A stretch of 64,000 bases of DNA. It comes from Terriglobia bacterium (GTDB taxonomy: Bacteria > Acidobacteriota > Terriglobia > Terriglobales > Acidobacteriaceae). The notes under the pieces are model-generated. The model made no database searches. It was not told the DNA's origin and was given only the letters and a program-made list of their open reading frames with translations. Positions 26,134 through 34,697 of this stretch are shown piece after piece; position 1 is the first letter of the stretch; every line of letters starts with the position of its first letter. The stretch is taken from assembly GCA_032252755.1 (NCBI GenBank), contig JAVUPY010000025.1, forward strand, positions 244,876 through 308,875. The letters run 5' to 3'. A program made the translations under genes and the position numbers.

Positions 26134-27347
26134 TCGCTGCAGCTTTCATGACGACGTTAGGCATGGCAAATCTGGCTCTGGCATGGGCTCTGGGACTGCT
26201 CTGGGTCTTTCATCTGCTCGATGCAGCGCGGGGAATGCCGAAGGTCGAGGAGATCACTCGGAAAGAGTGGAATGTTCCTCCAGAGTGGATTATCTCCTGC
26301 GAAACGAACCGTTCTACACCCTCGATCAGTATCGTTGTTCCCGCACGAAACGAAGCCAGGACAATTGAGCCTGCGCTGCGCTCATTGCGAAAACTCGATT
26401 ACCCGAATTACGAAGTGATCGTCATCGACGATCGCTCGACGGACGGCACTGGCGAGATCATCCGTGGGGTTGCTGCCGAAGGTGGTATCGTTCCGATCCG
26501 CGTGATCTCCGTCCGTGACCTGCCGCCGCATTGGCTCGGCAAGACTCACGCCATGTGGCTCGGAGCATGCGAGAGCGAGAGCGACTGGATCCTATTCACG
26601 GATGCCGACGTTGTCTTCCGCCCCGATTCCGTGCGCCGCGCAATTGCATATGCCGAAAAGCAGGAGACCGATCATCTCGTTCTGCTTCCAACCATGCTGA
26701 CCTACACCCCCGGCGAGCGCATGATGACCGCGCTATTCCAGGCACTCATCGGCTTCGGACACCGGCCCTGGAAAGTTGCCGATCCGGATGCGCGAGACTA
26801 CATCGGCGTGGGCGCCTTCAACATGATCCGCCGCTCCGTTTACGAAAAGATCGGTACCTACGAACGCCTGCGTCTCTCGATCATGGACGACATGGACCTT
26901 GGCCGTCTCGTGAAGAAATGTCATTACCACCAGCGCTGTGCCTTCGGGCGGAACCTGGCTCGGATCCATTGGGCCCAGGGCATGATGGGCATCGTCCACA
27001 ACGTGACGAAGAACTTCTTCGCCTACATGCGATACAAGCCGTGGATTGCGATTGCGACCGCCTGCGCACTACTGCTGCTGAACGTATGGCCCTTTGTCGC
27101 CGTCTTCTTCTCAGCAGACTGGGCGACCGTCGGATACGTTGCTGCCCTCGTATCTATACTCGCGATCTATGCCGGCACGGCTCCGAAGTCGGGAATAGGC
27201 CCGTGGTATTTCTTCACTCACCCAATCGCCGCCTCGCTCTTCGCCTACGCCGTCGTCCTCTCAGCCGTCACGACAATGAAACAAGGTGGAGTGGAATGGC
27301 GAGGAACGCTGTACTCACTGGAAGAGTTGCGAAAATTCGTTGACTGA
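26130..27347 (+). CDS. Membrane-bound family 2 glycosyltransferase
   Basis: 405 residues. An N-terminal TM segment is followed by a GT2 domain: SISIVVPARNEARTI, VIDDRSTDGTGEI, the DXD-type FTDADV and the acceptor-site MDDMDLG. Three C-terminal TM helices end in KQGGVEWRGTLY, a signature shared with HpnB- and CrtQ-like glycosyltransferases. It probably transfers a sugar to a lipid (hopanoid or carotenoid-like), inferred. GTG 26130 overlaps the previous stop; ATG 26148 is an alternative start. Confidence 0.85.
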   Translation: MIAAAFMTTLGMANLALAWALGLLWVFHLLDAARGMPKVEEITRKEWNVPPEWIISCETNRSTPSISIVVPARNEARTIEPALRSLRKLDYPNYEVIVIDDRSTDGTGEIIRGVAAEGGIVPIRVISVRDLPPHWLGKTHAMWLGACESESDWILFTDADVVFRPDSVRRAIAYAEKQETDHLVLLPTMLTYTPGERMMTALFQALIGFGHRPWKVADPDARDYIGVGAFNMIRRSVYEKIGTYERLRLSIMDDMDLGRLVKKCHYHQRCAFGRNLARIHWAQGMMGIVHNVTKNFFAYMRYKPWIAIATACALLLLNVWPFVAVFFSADWATVGYVAALVSILAIYAGTAPKSGIGPWYFFTHPIAASLFAYAVVLSAVTTMKQGGVEWRGTLYSLEELRKFVD

Positions 27348-27369
27348 TCGAGGCGCCCCGTCCCGCGCC

Positions 27370-27888
27370 TCAGTCATCCGGAAAAGTCGGATCGTTCCGT
27401 CCCTTCTTTGTTGTCTTTCGTGTCGTCGAACTCTTCGGGCCCTTGAACGTTCCCGCGCTGAACGAACCCTTCTTCGCGGCATCGTAGCCCTTGGGAAGGT
27501 TGGGAATGCTCGCGGCATCTCCTCGCAACTGCGAAACGTCGCGCAAGATGATTTCGAACTGCCCCCGGTAGCTGCGGATCTTCCCATATATCTCGACGTC
27601 CTTACCTTCTAGCGTGCGCACATCACCGACATCGCGCAGGTCGCGCGGAAATACCACGACCGTAAACGGACACTTCTTGTAGTCCTCGCAGAAGTTTAGG
27701 AAGTGCAACCCTCCCGGCGAGACCGCGACCTTGACGACTTTGCCCTTGATACACGCGACCTCGCCCAGATGATCCTGCGCAGACTGGAAGGGGTAACAAT
27801 CGGCCCGAGCAGTGGAGCAGAGCAGAATCAGCCAGCAGACGGTCGCCACGGGCAAATACCGAAAAAGCAACTTGCGTGATTGTGTCAT
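27370..27888 (-). CDS. Secreted OB-fold protein of unknown function
   Basis: 172 residues from ATG 27888, chosen because a signal peptide (YLPVATVCWLILLCSTARA) follows. The mature part has an OB-fold-like pattern: HLGEVACIKGKVVKVA, then FPRDLRDVGDVRTLEGKDVEIYGKIRSYRGQ and EIILRDVSQL. Three cysteines are present. The C-terminus is very basic (SSTTRKTTKKGRND). Periplasmic OB folds of this kind are sometimes nucleic acid-binding, but the ligand here is unknown. The longer frame up to 28170 overlaps the next gene and is rejected. Confidence 0.7.
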   Translation of the reverse strand: MTQSRKLLFRYLPVATVCWLILLCSTARADCYPFQSAQDHLGEVACIKGKVVKVAVSPGGLHFLNFCEDYKKCPFTVVVFPRDLRDVGDVRTLEGKDVEIYGKIRSYRGQFEIILRDVSQLRGDAASIPNLPKGYDAAKKGSFSAGTFKGPKSSTTRKTTKKGRNDPTFPDD

Positions 27889-27965
27889 CGCTAACGATTG
27901 TGTTCGGAGCCGAAACACAAGTCGAGCACGAATGAGCTGTGGAGTTTCAGAATGGGAATGGAGAA

Positions 27966-28445
27966 TTAGCGTGCCAGAGGATCCGTACTCGGCCGCGCCG
28001 GTTCCATGTGCAGCATCGAAACGTCCGACACCTTGCCGTCCGGTCCGAAGGTCACCGTGAAATCGCTGCGGCTCAGGAACCCCGTGAACGTGAACTCCGC
28101 CTGCCACGGAGTTCCAGACGCCCGAATACGGCGTTCGAGATCGTTGGAGAACTGGCGGCGCGTCGTCCACGTCCGCGTCGGCTTATCTTCCGGGAAGGTG
28201 GATGAAGTCGTGTTTACCGCCGAACCCGCTGGGCTCGTGATCGCCATGAAGCGCAACTGCCCATCCCTGGCGGCTTCACTGCTCAATGTGCAGGAAATCC
28301 AACCAGAGCCCGCATCCATAACGTCTGCGGCGCTCATTCCCATATGGACGCGCGAAATCATGCCCCGTGCGGGACCCATGGAGATCCACCACATAAGTCC
28401 CAGCGCAATCATCGCGACAACTACCAGGAAAACCGAAACTCTCAT
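27966..28445 (-). CDS. Membrane-anchored hypothetical protein
   Basis: 159 residues. One N-terminal TM helix (VFLVVVAMIALGLMWWI) is followed by an exported domain ending in a beta-rich stretch (AEFTFTGFLSRSDFTVTFGPDGKVSDV). That layout suggests a small lipocalin- or BamE-like domain, but I recognise no family. The gene is upstream of and on the same strand as the secreted OB-fold gene (77-base gap), so the two may be co-expressed. Confidence 0.6.
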   Translation of the reverse strand: MRVSVFLVVVAMIALGLMWWISMGPARGMISRVHMGMSAADVMDAGSGWISCTLSSEAARDGQLRFMAITSPAGSAVNTTSSTFPEDKPTRTWTTRRQFSNDLERRIRASGTPWQAEFTFTGFLSRSDFTVTFGPDGKVSDVSMLHMEPARPSTDPLAR

Positions 28446-28579
28446 TGAGCGCTTTTACCGCGCTTGGAACGGCGGAGCAAGAGGAAAGTAGCAGGAGAAC
28501 AGCGGAGGTAATCGGGGGAACGACTGAAAGCAAAATCGGGAACACAAGAACGATATTTGGAACCGTGGTAGAAGGCGAG

Positions 28580-29290
28580 TTATGCCTTTGACATTTCTTC
28601 GAGGATCGCCGAAGCGGCTCTCGCCGGATCGCTTGCTGCCGTTATTGGCCGTCCGACAACAATGTGGCTGGCTCCCGCCGCCATCGCCGCTTTCGGAGTG
28701 ACCACCCTGGCCTGATCGCCAGCCTCGCTCCCTGCGGGCCGAACCCCCGGTGTAACGATCGCGAACCCGGTCCCCAGCATCTGCCGCAAATGTGCCGCCT
28801 CTTGCGCCGAAGCGACTACCCCACCGCAACCTGCCTGCAATGCCAATCCGGCCAGCCGAAGCACATGCGGCTGAATGCCGTCTGTGATCCCCTGTTCCTG
28901 CAAATCGGCGTCGTTGAGGCTGGTCAGTACGGTTACCGCGAGGATCAGGGGCTTGCTCGATGACTGCGACGCAGCTTCCGCGGCGGCTCTCAGCATCTTC
29001 GTGCCACCTGAAGCGTGTACCGTCAACATGAAAACGTTTAGCTTGGCCGCCTCGGAAACGGCGCCCGCCACCGTATTTGGGATGTCGTGAAATTTGAGGT
29101 CCAGAAAGACCTTGCGGCCGGAGGCCACCAGGTCGCGAACCAGTGCCGGTCCTTCGGCGGTGAAAAGCTGTTTTCCCACTTTAAAGGTAGTAGCTGACTC
29201 GCCAACGGCGGCGACGATCCGCCGTGCCTCCGTCGAGGTCGAGACATCGAGCGCAACGATGAGCCGGTCGCGAGGTGAAAGGGAAGCCAT
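28580..29290 (-). CDS. pyrF: Orotidine 5'-phosphate decarboxylase
   Basis: 236 residues. The catalytic Lys/Asp pair is in LDLKFHDIPNTV and the phosphate-binding end is in HIVVGRPITAASDP. It converts OMP to UMP, the last step of pyrimidine synthesis. RLIVALDVSTSTEA at the N-terminus matches the standard start. Isolated from other pyr genes. Confidence 0.95.
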   Translation of the reverse strand: MASLSPRDRLIVALDVSTSTEARRIVAAVGESATTFKVGKQLFTAEGPALVRDLVASGRKVFLDLKFHDIPNTVAGAVSEAAKLNVFMLTVHASGGTKMLRAAAEAASQSSSKPLILAVTVLTSLNDADLQEQGITDGIQPHVLRLAGLALQAGCGGVVASAQEAAHLRQMLGTGFAIVTPGVRPAGSEAGDQARVVTPKAAMAAGASHIVVGRPITAASDPARAASAILEEMSKA

Positions 29291-29346
29291 CCGGGAAAGG
29301 ATAACAAAGCTACCCTTAACCGCGCTGACGATCCCGAAATGAAAAA

Positions 29347-29369
29347 GGGAACCGAGTTTTTCGGTTCCC
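29347..29369 (-). terminator. Rho-independent terminator of rlpA
   Basis: GGGAACCGA (29347-29355) and TCGGTTCCC (29361-29369) form a perfect 9-bp stem. On the minus strand TTTTTC follows directly. It lies 20 bases past the rlpA stop. Confidence 0.9.
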
Positions 29370-29388
29370 CCTGATCTTTCGGTCGCTT

Positions 29389-29871
29389 CTAATCGCCACT
29401 CCGGGCTTCCAGCCTCCCGTTCTGGGCCACTTCTGGCAGTTGCACGATGTCCAGGCGCACCTTAGTTACGCCCCGCCCTCGCATCCCGAGGACTTGGGCC
29501 GCGCCATACGACAGGTCCATGATCCGGCCCGGAACTACGGGACCCCGATCATTGATACGGACGATTACCGACTTGTGGTTCCGCAGGTTCGTGACCCGGA
29601 CCCAGCTGCCCAGGGGTAGGGTGGGATGGGCCGCCGTGAAGCGGAACATGTCATAAGACTCGCCCGAGGCGGTCTCTTTTCCGTGGAACTGCTTTCCATA
29701 CCAGGAGGCCTCGCCTACCTGGTAGGGCTTAACGACCTTCTTGCTGGCCGGGGCCTTGGGGGCGTTGGCCGGGGATTGCTTGGCCGAGGGACCGTTCTGA
29801 TGGCCGGGTGCCGCTCCCAGGGTGCTGGCCAATAAAAAAGCCAACAGCGATTGGGTCAGTACTCGTCGCAT
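29389..29871 (-). CDS. rlpA: Septal ring lytic transglycosylase RlpA family
   Basis: 160 residues: signal peptide (SLLAFLLASTLGAAPG), an Ala/Pro/Lys-rich linker and a double-psi beta-barrel domain. The barrel contains GEASWYGKQFHGKETASGE and VIVRINDRGPVVPGRIMDLS, the family's hallmark residues. It cleaves denuded peptidoglycan strands at the septum or acts as a periplasmic barrel protein. It has no SPOR domain and no lipobox cysteine, so it is a soluble, short version. Confidence 0.9.
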   Translation of the reverse strand: MRRVLTQSLLAFLLASTLGAAPGHQNGPSAKQSPANAPKAPASKKVVKPYQVGEASWYGKQFHGKETASGESYDMFRFTAAHPTLPLGSWVRVTNLRNHKSVIVRINDRGPVVPGRIMDLSYGAAQVLGMRGRGVTKVRLDIVQLPEVAQNGRLEARSGD

Positions 29872-30396
29872 TCACTACCTCTCTCATGGTCAAGTTCCAA
29901 TCTCCTCCGTACTTGGAGAAGATTCGTAATTCTAAGAAAAAAAACCAATTAGAAGCAACCTCTAATTTTTAAGCCCTATTTTTCCGGTTGCATTCGGCCT
30001 CTGAAAGTGCTAGGCCAATGACCCAAGGGAATGTAATTTAATGGTCACCCCCATGGGTTACTTATCAGTACCTGATTCTACCCACTTCGAAGCGAAAAAG
30101 ACCATCGTTCTTCGAACTGGAAACCACTCAATCTGATCGTTGGGGCGCGCTTCCCAATTTTGAGCCCTGGCTCAGCCCAGTGGTTGGTTCGGCGCAATAG
30201 GATTTTCGGCCAGTGTCCTTATTTTCCTAAGTACATCTTGATCAATAGGTTACGAGCGGCAGTATGAATGGTGCTCGTTGATTGCAGCGGCCATGCACCT
30301 ATGTCGCATTCCTAATTTTCTGTTGAGGATCGTGTTCATCCTGACACAATCACTATCCCCGTTGTCGCGTCCGCTCGCGAGGTGTACCTTGCGGAC
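29872..30396. other. 525-bp gene-free AT-rich region between rlpA and thiD
   Basis: No credible gene. On the minus strand, 29947-29967 is a 7-bp AT-rich hairpin (AATTAGA/TCTAATT) followed by eight T bases (complement of 29937-29944), inside the rlpA leader; it may be an attenuator or terminator of antisense transcription. No recognisable riboswitch (no TPP element before thiD, no GEMM element before rlpA). Confidence 0.5.
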
Positions 30397-31209
30397 ATGC
30401 AACCCGTGGTGCTCTCCATAGCTGGTTTCGACCCATCCTCCGGGGCCGGGGTCACGGCCGACATCAAAACTGCTGCCGCCCACGGTTGTTTTGCCCTGGC
30501 GTGCATTACCGCCGTAACCGTCCAGACCACCCAGGGCGTCCGCCGGGTCGAGCCAATGGGGGCAGAAACGGTCTCCGAGACCCTTTTTGAACTCGCCGCC
30601 GACCTCCCCATCCATGCCGTCCGGATCGGGATGCTCGGCTCGGCCGAGGTCGCCGAATCGGTCGCCGGATTCCTCGAGACCACCAAGCCCCCTAATATCG
30701 TCCTCGACCCCATCCTCCGTAGTTCGTCGGGAGCCGACCTCCTGGACCAAAGAGGTGCGGAAATTCTCCGCAAACGTCTACTGCCTTTGACCACGGTAGT
30801 GACCCCGAATCTTGCCGAAGCGTCCGCTCTAACTGGCCTGTCCGTTTCGGGAATCCCTGAAATGCGCATTGCCGGAAGAGAACTGCTGCGCCTCGGCGCC
30901 CGAAACGCCGTGGTCACTGGCGGCCATCTGGAGGGAGAGGCGGTCGATTTGCTCCTTTGGTGCCCCGAAGGAACTGACGAGCTTTTCGAGGAGGAACTGC
31001 GCGGTGAGCGAATTCACTCCTCATCCACCCACGGCACGGGGTGCGCCTTTGCCACGTCGGTCGCCTGCCACCTCGCTCGCGGATTCCGCGTCCCCGAAGC
31101 CGTCGCCGGAGCCAAACAATTCGTCCGAAGTGCCATCGAGCACGCAACTCCCCTGGGCCACGGAAAAGGGCCTATGGAGTTGTTGTGGAATCTGAAGACA
31201 AGCAAATAG
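30397..31209 (+). CDS. thiD: Hydroxymethylpyrimidine/phosphomethylpyrimidine kinase
   Basis: 270 residues. The ribokinase-fold marks are clear: AGFDPSSGAGVTADIKT at the N-terminus and HGTGCAFATSVA with the anion hole and catalytic cysteine/aspartate region at the C-terminus. It phosphorylates HMP twice to HMP-PP in thiamine synthesis. ATG 30397 is chosen; GTG 30382 is possible. Gene stands alone, with no thiE or thiC nearby. Confidence 0.93.
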   Translation: MQPVVLSIAGFDPSSGAGVTADIKTAAAHGCFALACITAVTVQTTQGVRRVEPMGAETVSETLFELAADLPIHAVRIGMLGSAEVAESVAGFLETTKPPNIVLDPILRSSSGADLLDQRGAEILRKRLLPLTTVVTPNLAEASALTGLSVSGIPEMRIAGRELLRLGARNAVVTGGHLEGEAVDLLLWCPEGTDELFEEELRGERIHSSSTHGTGCAFATSVACHLARGFRVPEAVAGAKQFVRSAIEHATPLGHGKGPMELLWNLKTSK

Positions 31210-31266
31210 CCATCAGCCATTAGCAAAAGAGCGGAGGCATCCGGGTATTTGTCTCTGCTAAGTTGC

Positions 31267-32859
31267 TTACTCCGGCGGCTTCTGCTGCTTCGGCGTCGTC
31301 CCCTTGTCCGCGTTAGGCGGTTGCTGATTATCCGGAAGTGGTGGAATAACCCCGCCTTGCGACTGCGTTCCACCTTGCTGTTGCGTCTGCGCGGGAGGAT
31401 TCGTCCCCACCCCGCCGGCACTCGGCGGCTGCTGGTTGTCCGGTAGAGGCGGGATGACGTTCTGTTCCGGCTGGACCTGTGGTTGCGAACTTGGCTGCGA
31501 ACCGGAAGGTGCCCCACTGCCATTCGGAGGCTGCTGATTCTCCGGCAGCGGCGGAATGACGTTTTGCTCCGGCTGGACTTGCGGCTGCTCATTCGCCGGG
31601 AGAGGAGGAATCACTCGCGGTATCGCCTGCAAAATTGTCTCGCTGGTCCCCCACTGGTCCGCCGGTTCCCCTGCATTGCCGCGAGGAATCAGAACCGTGT
31701 CGGTGGCCGAATGCGTCGGATGTACCGGCTCGGCTGGTTCCACGACAGGCGTATTGCCCCTGGTCAGGAGGGTCGCAGTCCCGCCCTGTCGCCGCCGAGC
31801 TTCCATCTCGCGTTGCATGGCGTCGTCAACCGTTTGATCGTTCACCGCCGCTACGGCCCCCATGCGCTGGCCCTCCATGTCGCGCCGGGTCGACAATGCG
31901 ACCTTTGCATCGGAAGCCGCCCCTTCACGCGCTTTTGCGTAGAAGAACTGCGCGGTTTCGCGATCGCCGTCCATCTCCGCCAGGTATCCCATATTGTTCA
32001 GCGTGAACGAATTATTGGGGTCGATCTTGTAAGCCTCTTTGAAATATTTCTGCGCAAGATCGTGCTGGTTGCGATTGATGGCCGAAACCCCGCGAAGGTT
32101 CAGGCGCGCAATGCGTTGCTCTGGTGTCTCCCCGTGCTTGAGCACTTTCTCAACCGCCTTGGCATTATCCTCGGCGATCTCGCGAATCGGCTTGCCGCGC
32201 CAGTCCTTGTGCAGCGTCACCACTACGGGCGAATTGGATCCGGTCGCCGCTGCCTCGTTGTAATACTTCACAGCATCTTCCAGTTCGCCTTCTTTTTCCT
32301 TGGCGAAACCGAGATTGTTCAACGTAAACGCATTGTGTGGAGCGAGTTTCAGTGCCTTGTGCAGAACCACATCGGCTTCGGGCGCGCGATCCTTCATCAG
32401 CAACCCCATCGCGTAAACGTTCGACCGGTTGATCTCCATCTCACGATCGATCGCGTTCCCCGCCACTTCGGCCACTTGTTTTCCCTTGGCGTCAGGGTTC
32501 GTCGCTTTCGCGATTGCGGCCTCGGAAGGCTGTTCGGCAGCGAGCGTGTAGAAGCGCTGCGCACGGTCCAGATCGCCATCAATCTCGGCAATGTAGCCAA
32601 GGTTGTTCAGGGTGAACGGGTCGTTCGGGTCGAGCAGGTACGCCTTGTAGAAAAGCTTCTTCGCCTTATCGTAGTTATGGTTCTGAATCGCCTTCACGCC
32701 GTCCTGGTTCAGTTTCTGAACCGGAGTCGGGTGGCTGCGCTTCGGCAGCTTGATGTGAAATTCCTGCCCATGCAGAGCAGGCAGTGCAAAAGCCACGGCC
32801 AAACAGCCAGCGAGCGCGACCCGAACAGGGAACTTGAGCTTTGCGGAAACCGGGGACAC
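31267..32859 (-). CDS. Secreted TPR protein with three repeated modules and a Pro/Gln-rich tail
   Basis: 530 residues. Start chosen at GTG 32859: GGAGG lies 5 bases upstream and a signal peptide follows (VALAGCLAVAFALPALHG); the longer open frame to 33033 runs through intergenic sequence. Three modules of about 110 residues each carry a TPR pair with DPN[DN]xFTLNN[LM]GY. The last 120 residues repeat IPPLPxNxQPP four times. It is likely a periplasmic scaffold for protein assembly; the partner is unknown. Confidence 0.82.
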   Translation of the reverse strand: MSPVSAKLKFPVRVALAGCLAVAFALPALHGQEFHIKLPKRSHPTPVQKLNQDGVKAIQNHNYDKAKKLFYKAYLLDPNDPFTLNNLGYIAEIDGDLDRAQRFYTLAAEQPSEAAIAKATNPDAKGKQVAEVAGNAIDREMEINRSNVYAMGLLMKDRAPEADVVLHKALKLAPHNAFTLNNLGFAKEKEGELEDAVKYYNEAAATGSNSPVVVTLHKDWRGKPIREIAEDNAKAVEKVLKHGETPEQRIARLNLRGVSAINRNQHDLAQKYFKEAYKIDPNNSFTLNNMGYLAEMDGDRETAQFFYAKAREGAASDAKVALSTRRDMEGQRMGAVAAVNDQTVDDAMQREMEARRRQGGTATLLTRGNTPVVEPAEPVHPTHSATDTVLIPRGNAGEPADQWGTSETILQAIPRVIPPLPANEQPQVQPEQNVIPPLPENQQPPNGSGAPSGSQPSSQPQVQPEQNVIPPLPDNQQPPSAGGVGTNPPAQTQQQGGTQSQGGVIPPLPDNQQPPNADKGTTPKQQKPPE

Positions 32860-32950
32860 AAACGCCTCCGGCGGCTGAAACCAGCCGCTCCGATATTCGA
32901 TGGGGGATTCGGCAGAGATGTTGGCAGGGAAATAAAGAAGGTTGAAGTTC

Positions 32951-32988
32951 CAAGGCGCAAGAATTGGGTTCTTGCACCTTGCGCCTTG
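32951..32988. repeat. 10-bp perfect inverted repeat in a divergent promoter region
   Basis: CAAGGCGCAA (32951-32960) and TTGCGCCTTG (32979-32988), with an inner AAG/CTT extension. Sits between the divergent TPR gene (32859) and the 33078 gene. Could be an operator or a leader hairpin. Confidence 0.5.
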
Positions 32989-33077
32989 TATCTTGTGCCT
33001 TCCGTCCGGCAGCACCGTTCCCCTTACCTGCATCGAAATTAGGTGAGGAGTACTGTTTCGCAGTCCCAGGCATTCAA

Positions 33078-34115
33078 ATGAAACGATTTTTCGTTCTCCC
33101 GATCGTATTGCTGACCTGCGCTGCTGCCTTCGCGCAGACCCCCGGCCCGGAGTCCACCAGCAACAATCAGAATCAGCCCTCAGTCAACCTTCCGAAGACC
33201 ACTCCACCGGTACAGGCACCGGAAAGCAAATCAGCGCCTTCTGCGACTCCGAACGATGGCGCAACGCCCGGTATTTCCGCCGAAGTGCCCGCCCAAAACA
33301 GTTCGCAACCACCCCAGCCGACAACCGAAATCCTGCCGCAGGGAAACTCTACCGGCTCCGCCGACCCTCTCCTCGAACCGAAGGAACTCCCGAAGAAAGA
33401 GCTTTCGCTGATTGGCGGTATCGCGACCAAGGTGGATCCCATTCGCAACCGCGTGCAGGTAAAACCGTTCGGCAGTGGAAAGAAACTCGACGTCCGTTTC
33501 GACGAGCGCTCGCACGTCTATCGCGATGGCCGTGAAACGACCGTCATGGGCATCCACAAGGGCGATCGCGTTTATCTCGATACCATGCTGCTCGACGGCC
33601 ACGTTTTTGCGAAAAACCTTCGCGTAATGACTTCCACACAAGCCGCCGAGGCGCGCGGCCAGTTGACCGGTGTTTATCCGAATAGGAACGAGTACACCAT
33701 GATCGACAGCCTTACCGGTCAGAGCTTGCGCTTCCAGGTGACTCCGCGCACCACGCTGCAGGATCGCGGTCAACTTGCAACGGCGGCGTCGCTGAAACCC
33801 GGTGCGATTGTCGATGTCATATTCCTGCCGGGCCAAAAAGGTGGAACCGCACGCCAGGTACTTGTCCTGGCCGTCCCCGGTCAGACCTTTATCTTTTCCG
33901 GCAAGGTCACATACCTCGATCTGAGCACCGGAACGCTCTCTCTCGACAACCAGACCGATGACAAGAACTACACTCTGCACTTCAACCCTGCGGCGGTATC
34001 CGATCGCGAGCACTTGACTGTTGGCAGGGAAGTCACCGCCAGCGCCACTTTTGACGGCCAGAACTACCGCGCAACCACGGTGACGCTAATGTCGCTTTCG
34101 AGCGCACAGCAATAG
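33078..34115 (+). CDS. Secreted beta-rich protein of unknown function
   Basis: 345 residues. Signal peptide (FFVLPIVLLTCAAAFAQ), a 100-residue Pro/Ser/Gln linker, then two or three short beta modules with the repeated pattern VYRDGRETTVMGIHKGDRVYLDT / ATAASLKPGAIVDVIFLPG. These look like DUF5666-type domains. The frame extends upstream to 32964 but no signal peptide starts there; ATG 33078 is used. Divergent from the TPR gene. Role unknown. Confidence 0.72.
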   Translation: MKRFFVLPIVLLTCAAAFAQTPGPESTSNNQNQPSVNLPKTTPPVQAPESKSAPSATPNDGATPGISAEVPAQNSSQPPQPTTEILPQGNSTGSADPLLEPKELPKKELSLIGGIATKVDPIRNRVQVKPFGSGKKLDVRFDERSHVYRDGRETTVMGIHKGDRVYLDTMLLDGHVFAKNLRVMTSTQAAEARGQLTGVYPNRNEYTMIDSLTGQSLRFQVTPRTTLQDRGQLATAASLKPGAIVDVIFLPGQKGGTARQVLVLAVPGQTFIFSGKVTYLDLSTGTLSLDNQTDDKNYTLHFNPAAVSDREHLTVGREVTASATFDGQNYRATTVTLMSLSSAQQ

Positions 34116-34220
34116 CCGCACTATCTGACCTTCGGCGCCTCACACCTGCTCTTCGTGCCCAACGTCTGTCGCAATAGCAGAGGTGACTCTTTCTCGCACG
34201 CACTGTGCTATTTTTCCCTT

Positions 34221-34526
34221 ATGAAGCTTCGTCTCGGCTCGGTCTCCGAGATGCCCGCCGTCGGTACCGCTAAGGAATTCGATTGCGGCGGTAAGTTGTG
34301 CTGTGTCGCCAATGTCGGCGGACGCCTCTCCGCCATGGATAACGTTTGCCCGCACCGTGGCGGACCGCTGGGGACTGGCGTCATCGACGCCGGCAAGCTT
34401 ATCTGCCCCTGGCACGGCTGGCAATTCGATCCCGCCACCGGTAAGGCCATCCATGTCCGCGATGCTGCAGTCGAACTCTATCCACTTTCTGTCGAAGGCG
34501 AGGACGTCTTCATAGAAATCTCGTAG
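34221..34526 (+). CDS. Small Rieske-type [2Fe-2S] ferredoxin
   Basis: 101 residues. Both cluster motifs are complete: CPHRG (Cys43, His45) and CPWHG (Cys62, His65), as in NirD- or BphF-like soluble Rieske proteins. No oxygenase, nitrite reductase or other electron-transfer partner is adjacent, so its partner is unknown. ATG 34221 gives the normal start. Confidence 0.88.
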   Translation: MKLRLGSVSEMPAVGTAKEFDCGGKLCCVANVGGRLSAMDNVCPHRGGPLGTGVIDAGKLICPWHGWQFDPATGKAIHVRDAAVELYPLSVEGEDVFIEIS

Positions 34527-34541
34527 TACCTTCGACGCTGG

Positions 34542-34564
34542 CATCTGCGCGTTTTTCGCAGATG
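34542..34564 (+). terminator. Hairpin after the Rieske gene
   Basis: CATCTGCG (34542-34549) and CGCAGATG (34557-34564) form an 8-bp stem with a T-rich loop. It shares the GCAGATGTG core with hairpins at 20012 and 44727. Weak T-run, so termination is only probable. Confidence 0.55.
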
Positions 34565-34697
34565 TGGGCTGTTCTGCGCCGAAATTCCATTGGCAATCTC
34601 CCGTACCGCGGTTAAGATGTGTCCACTTTTGGTCAAATCCAGGGGAAACGGGTGCCACTCCGTCTCCGCATGGGGCCCGCAGGGTCCTAAGGGAAGA

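Noticed and set aside
30240..30396. TPP riboswitch before thiD
   Set aside because: The conserved core sequences are missing.
31483..33042. A 519-codon plus-strand frame opposite the TPR gene
   Set aside because: Arg-rich, no domain, and fully covered by the TPR gene with a signal peptide and clear repeats.
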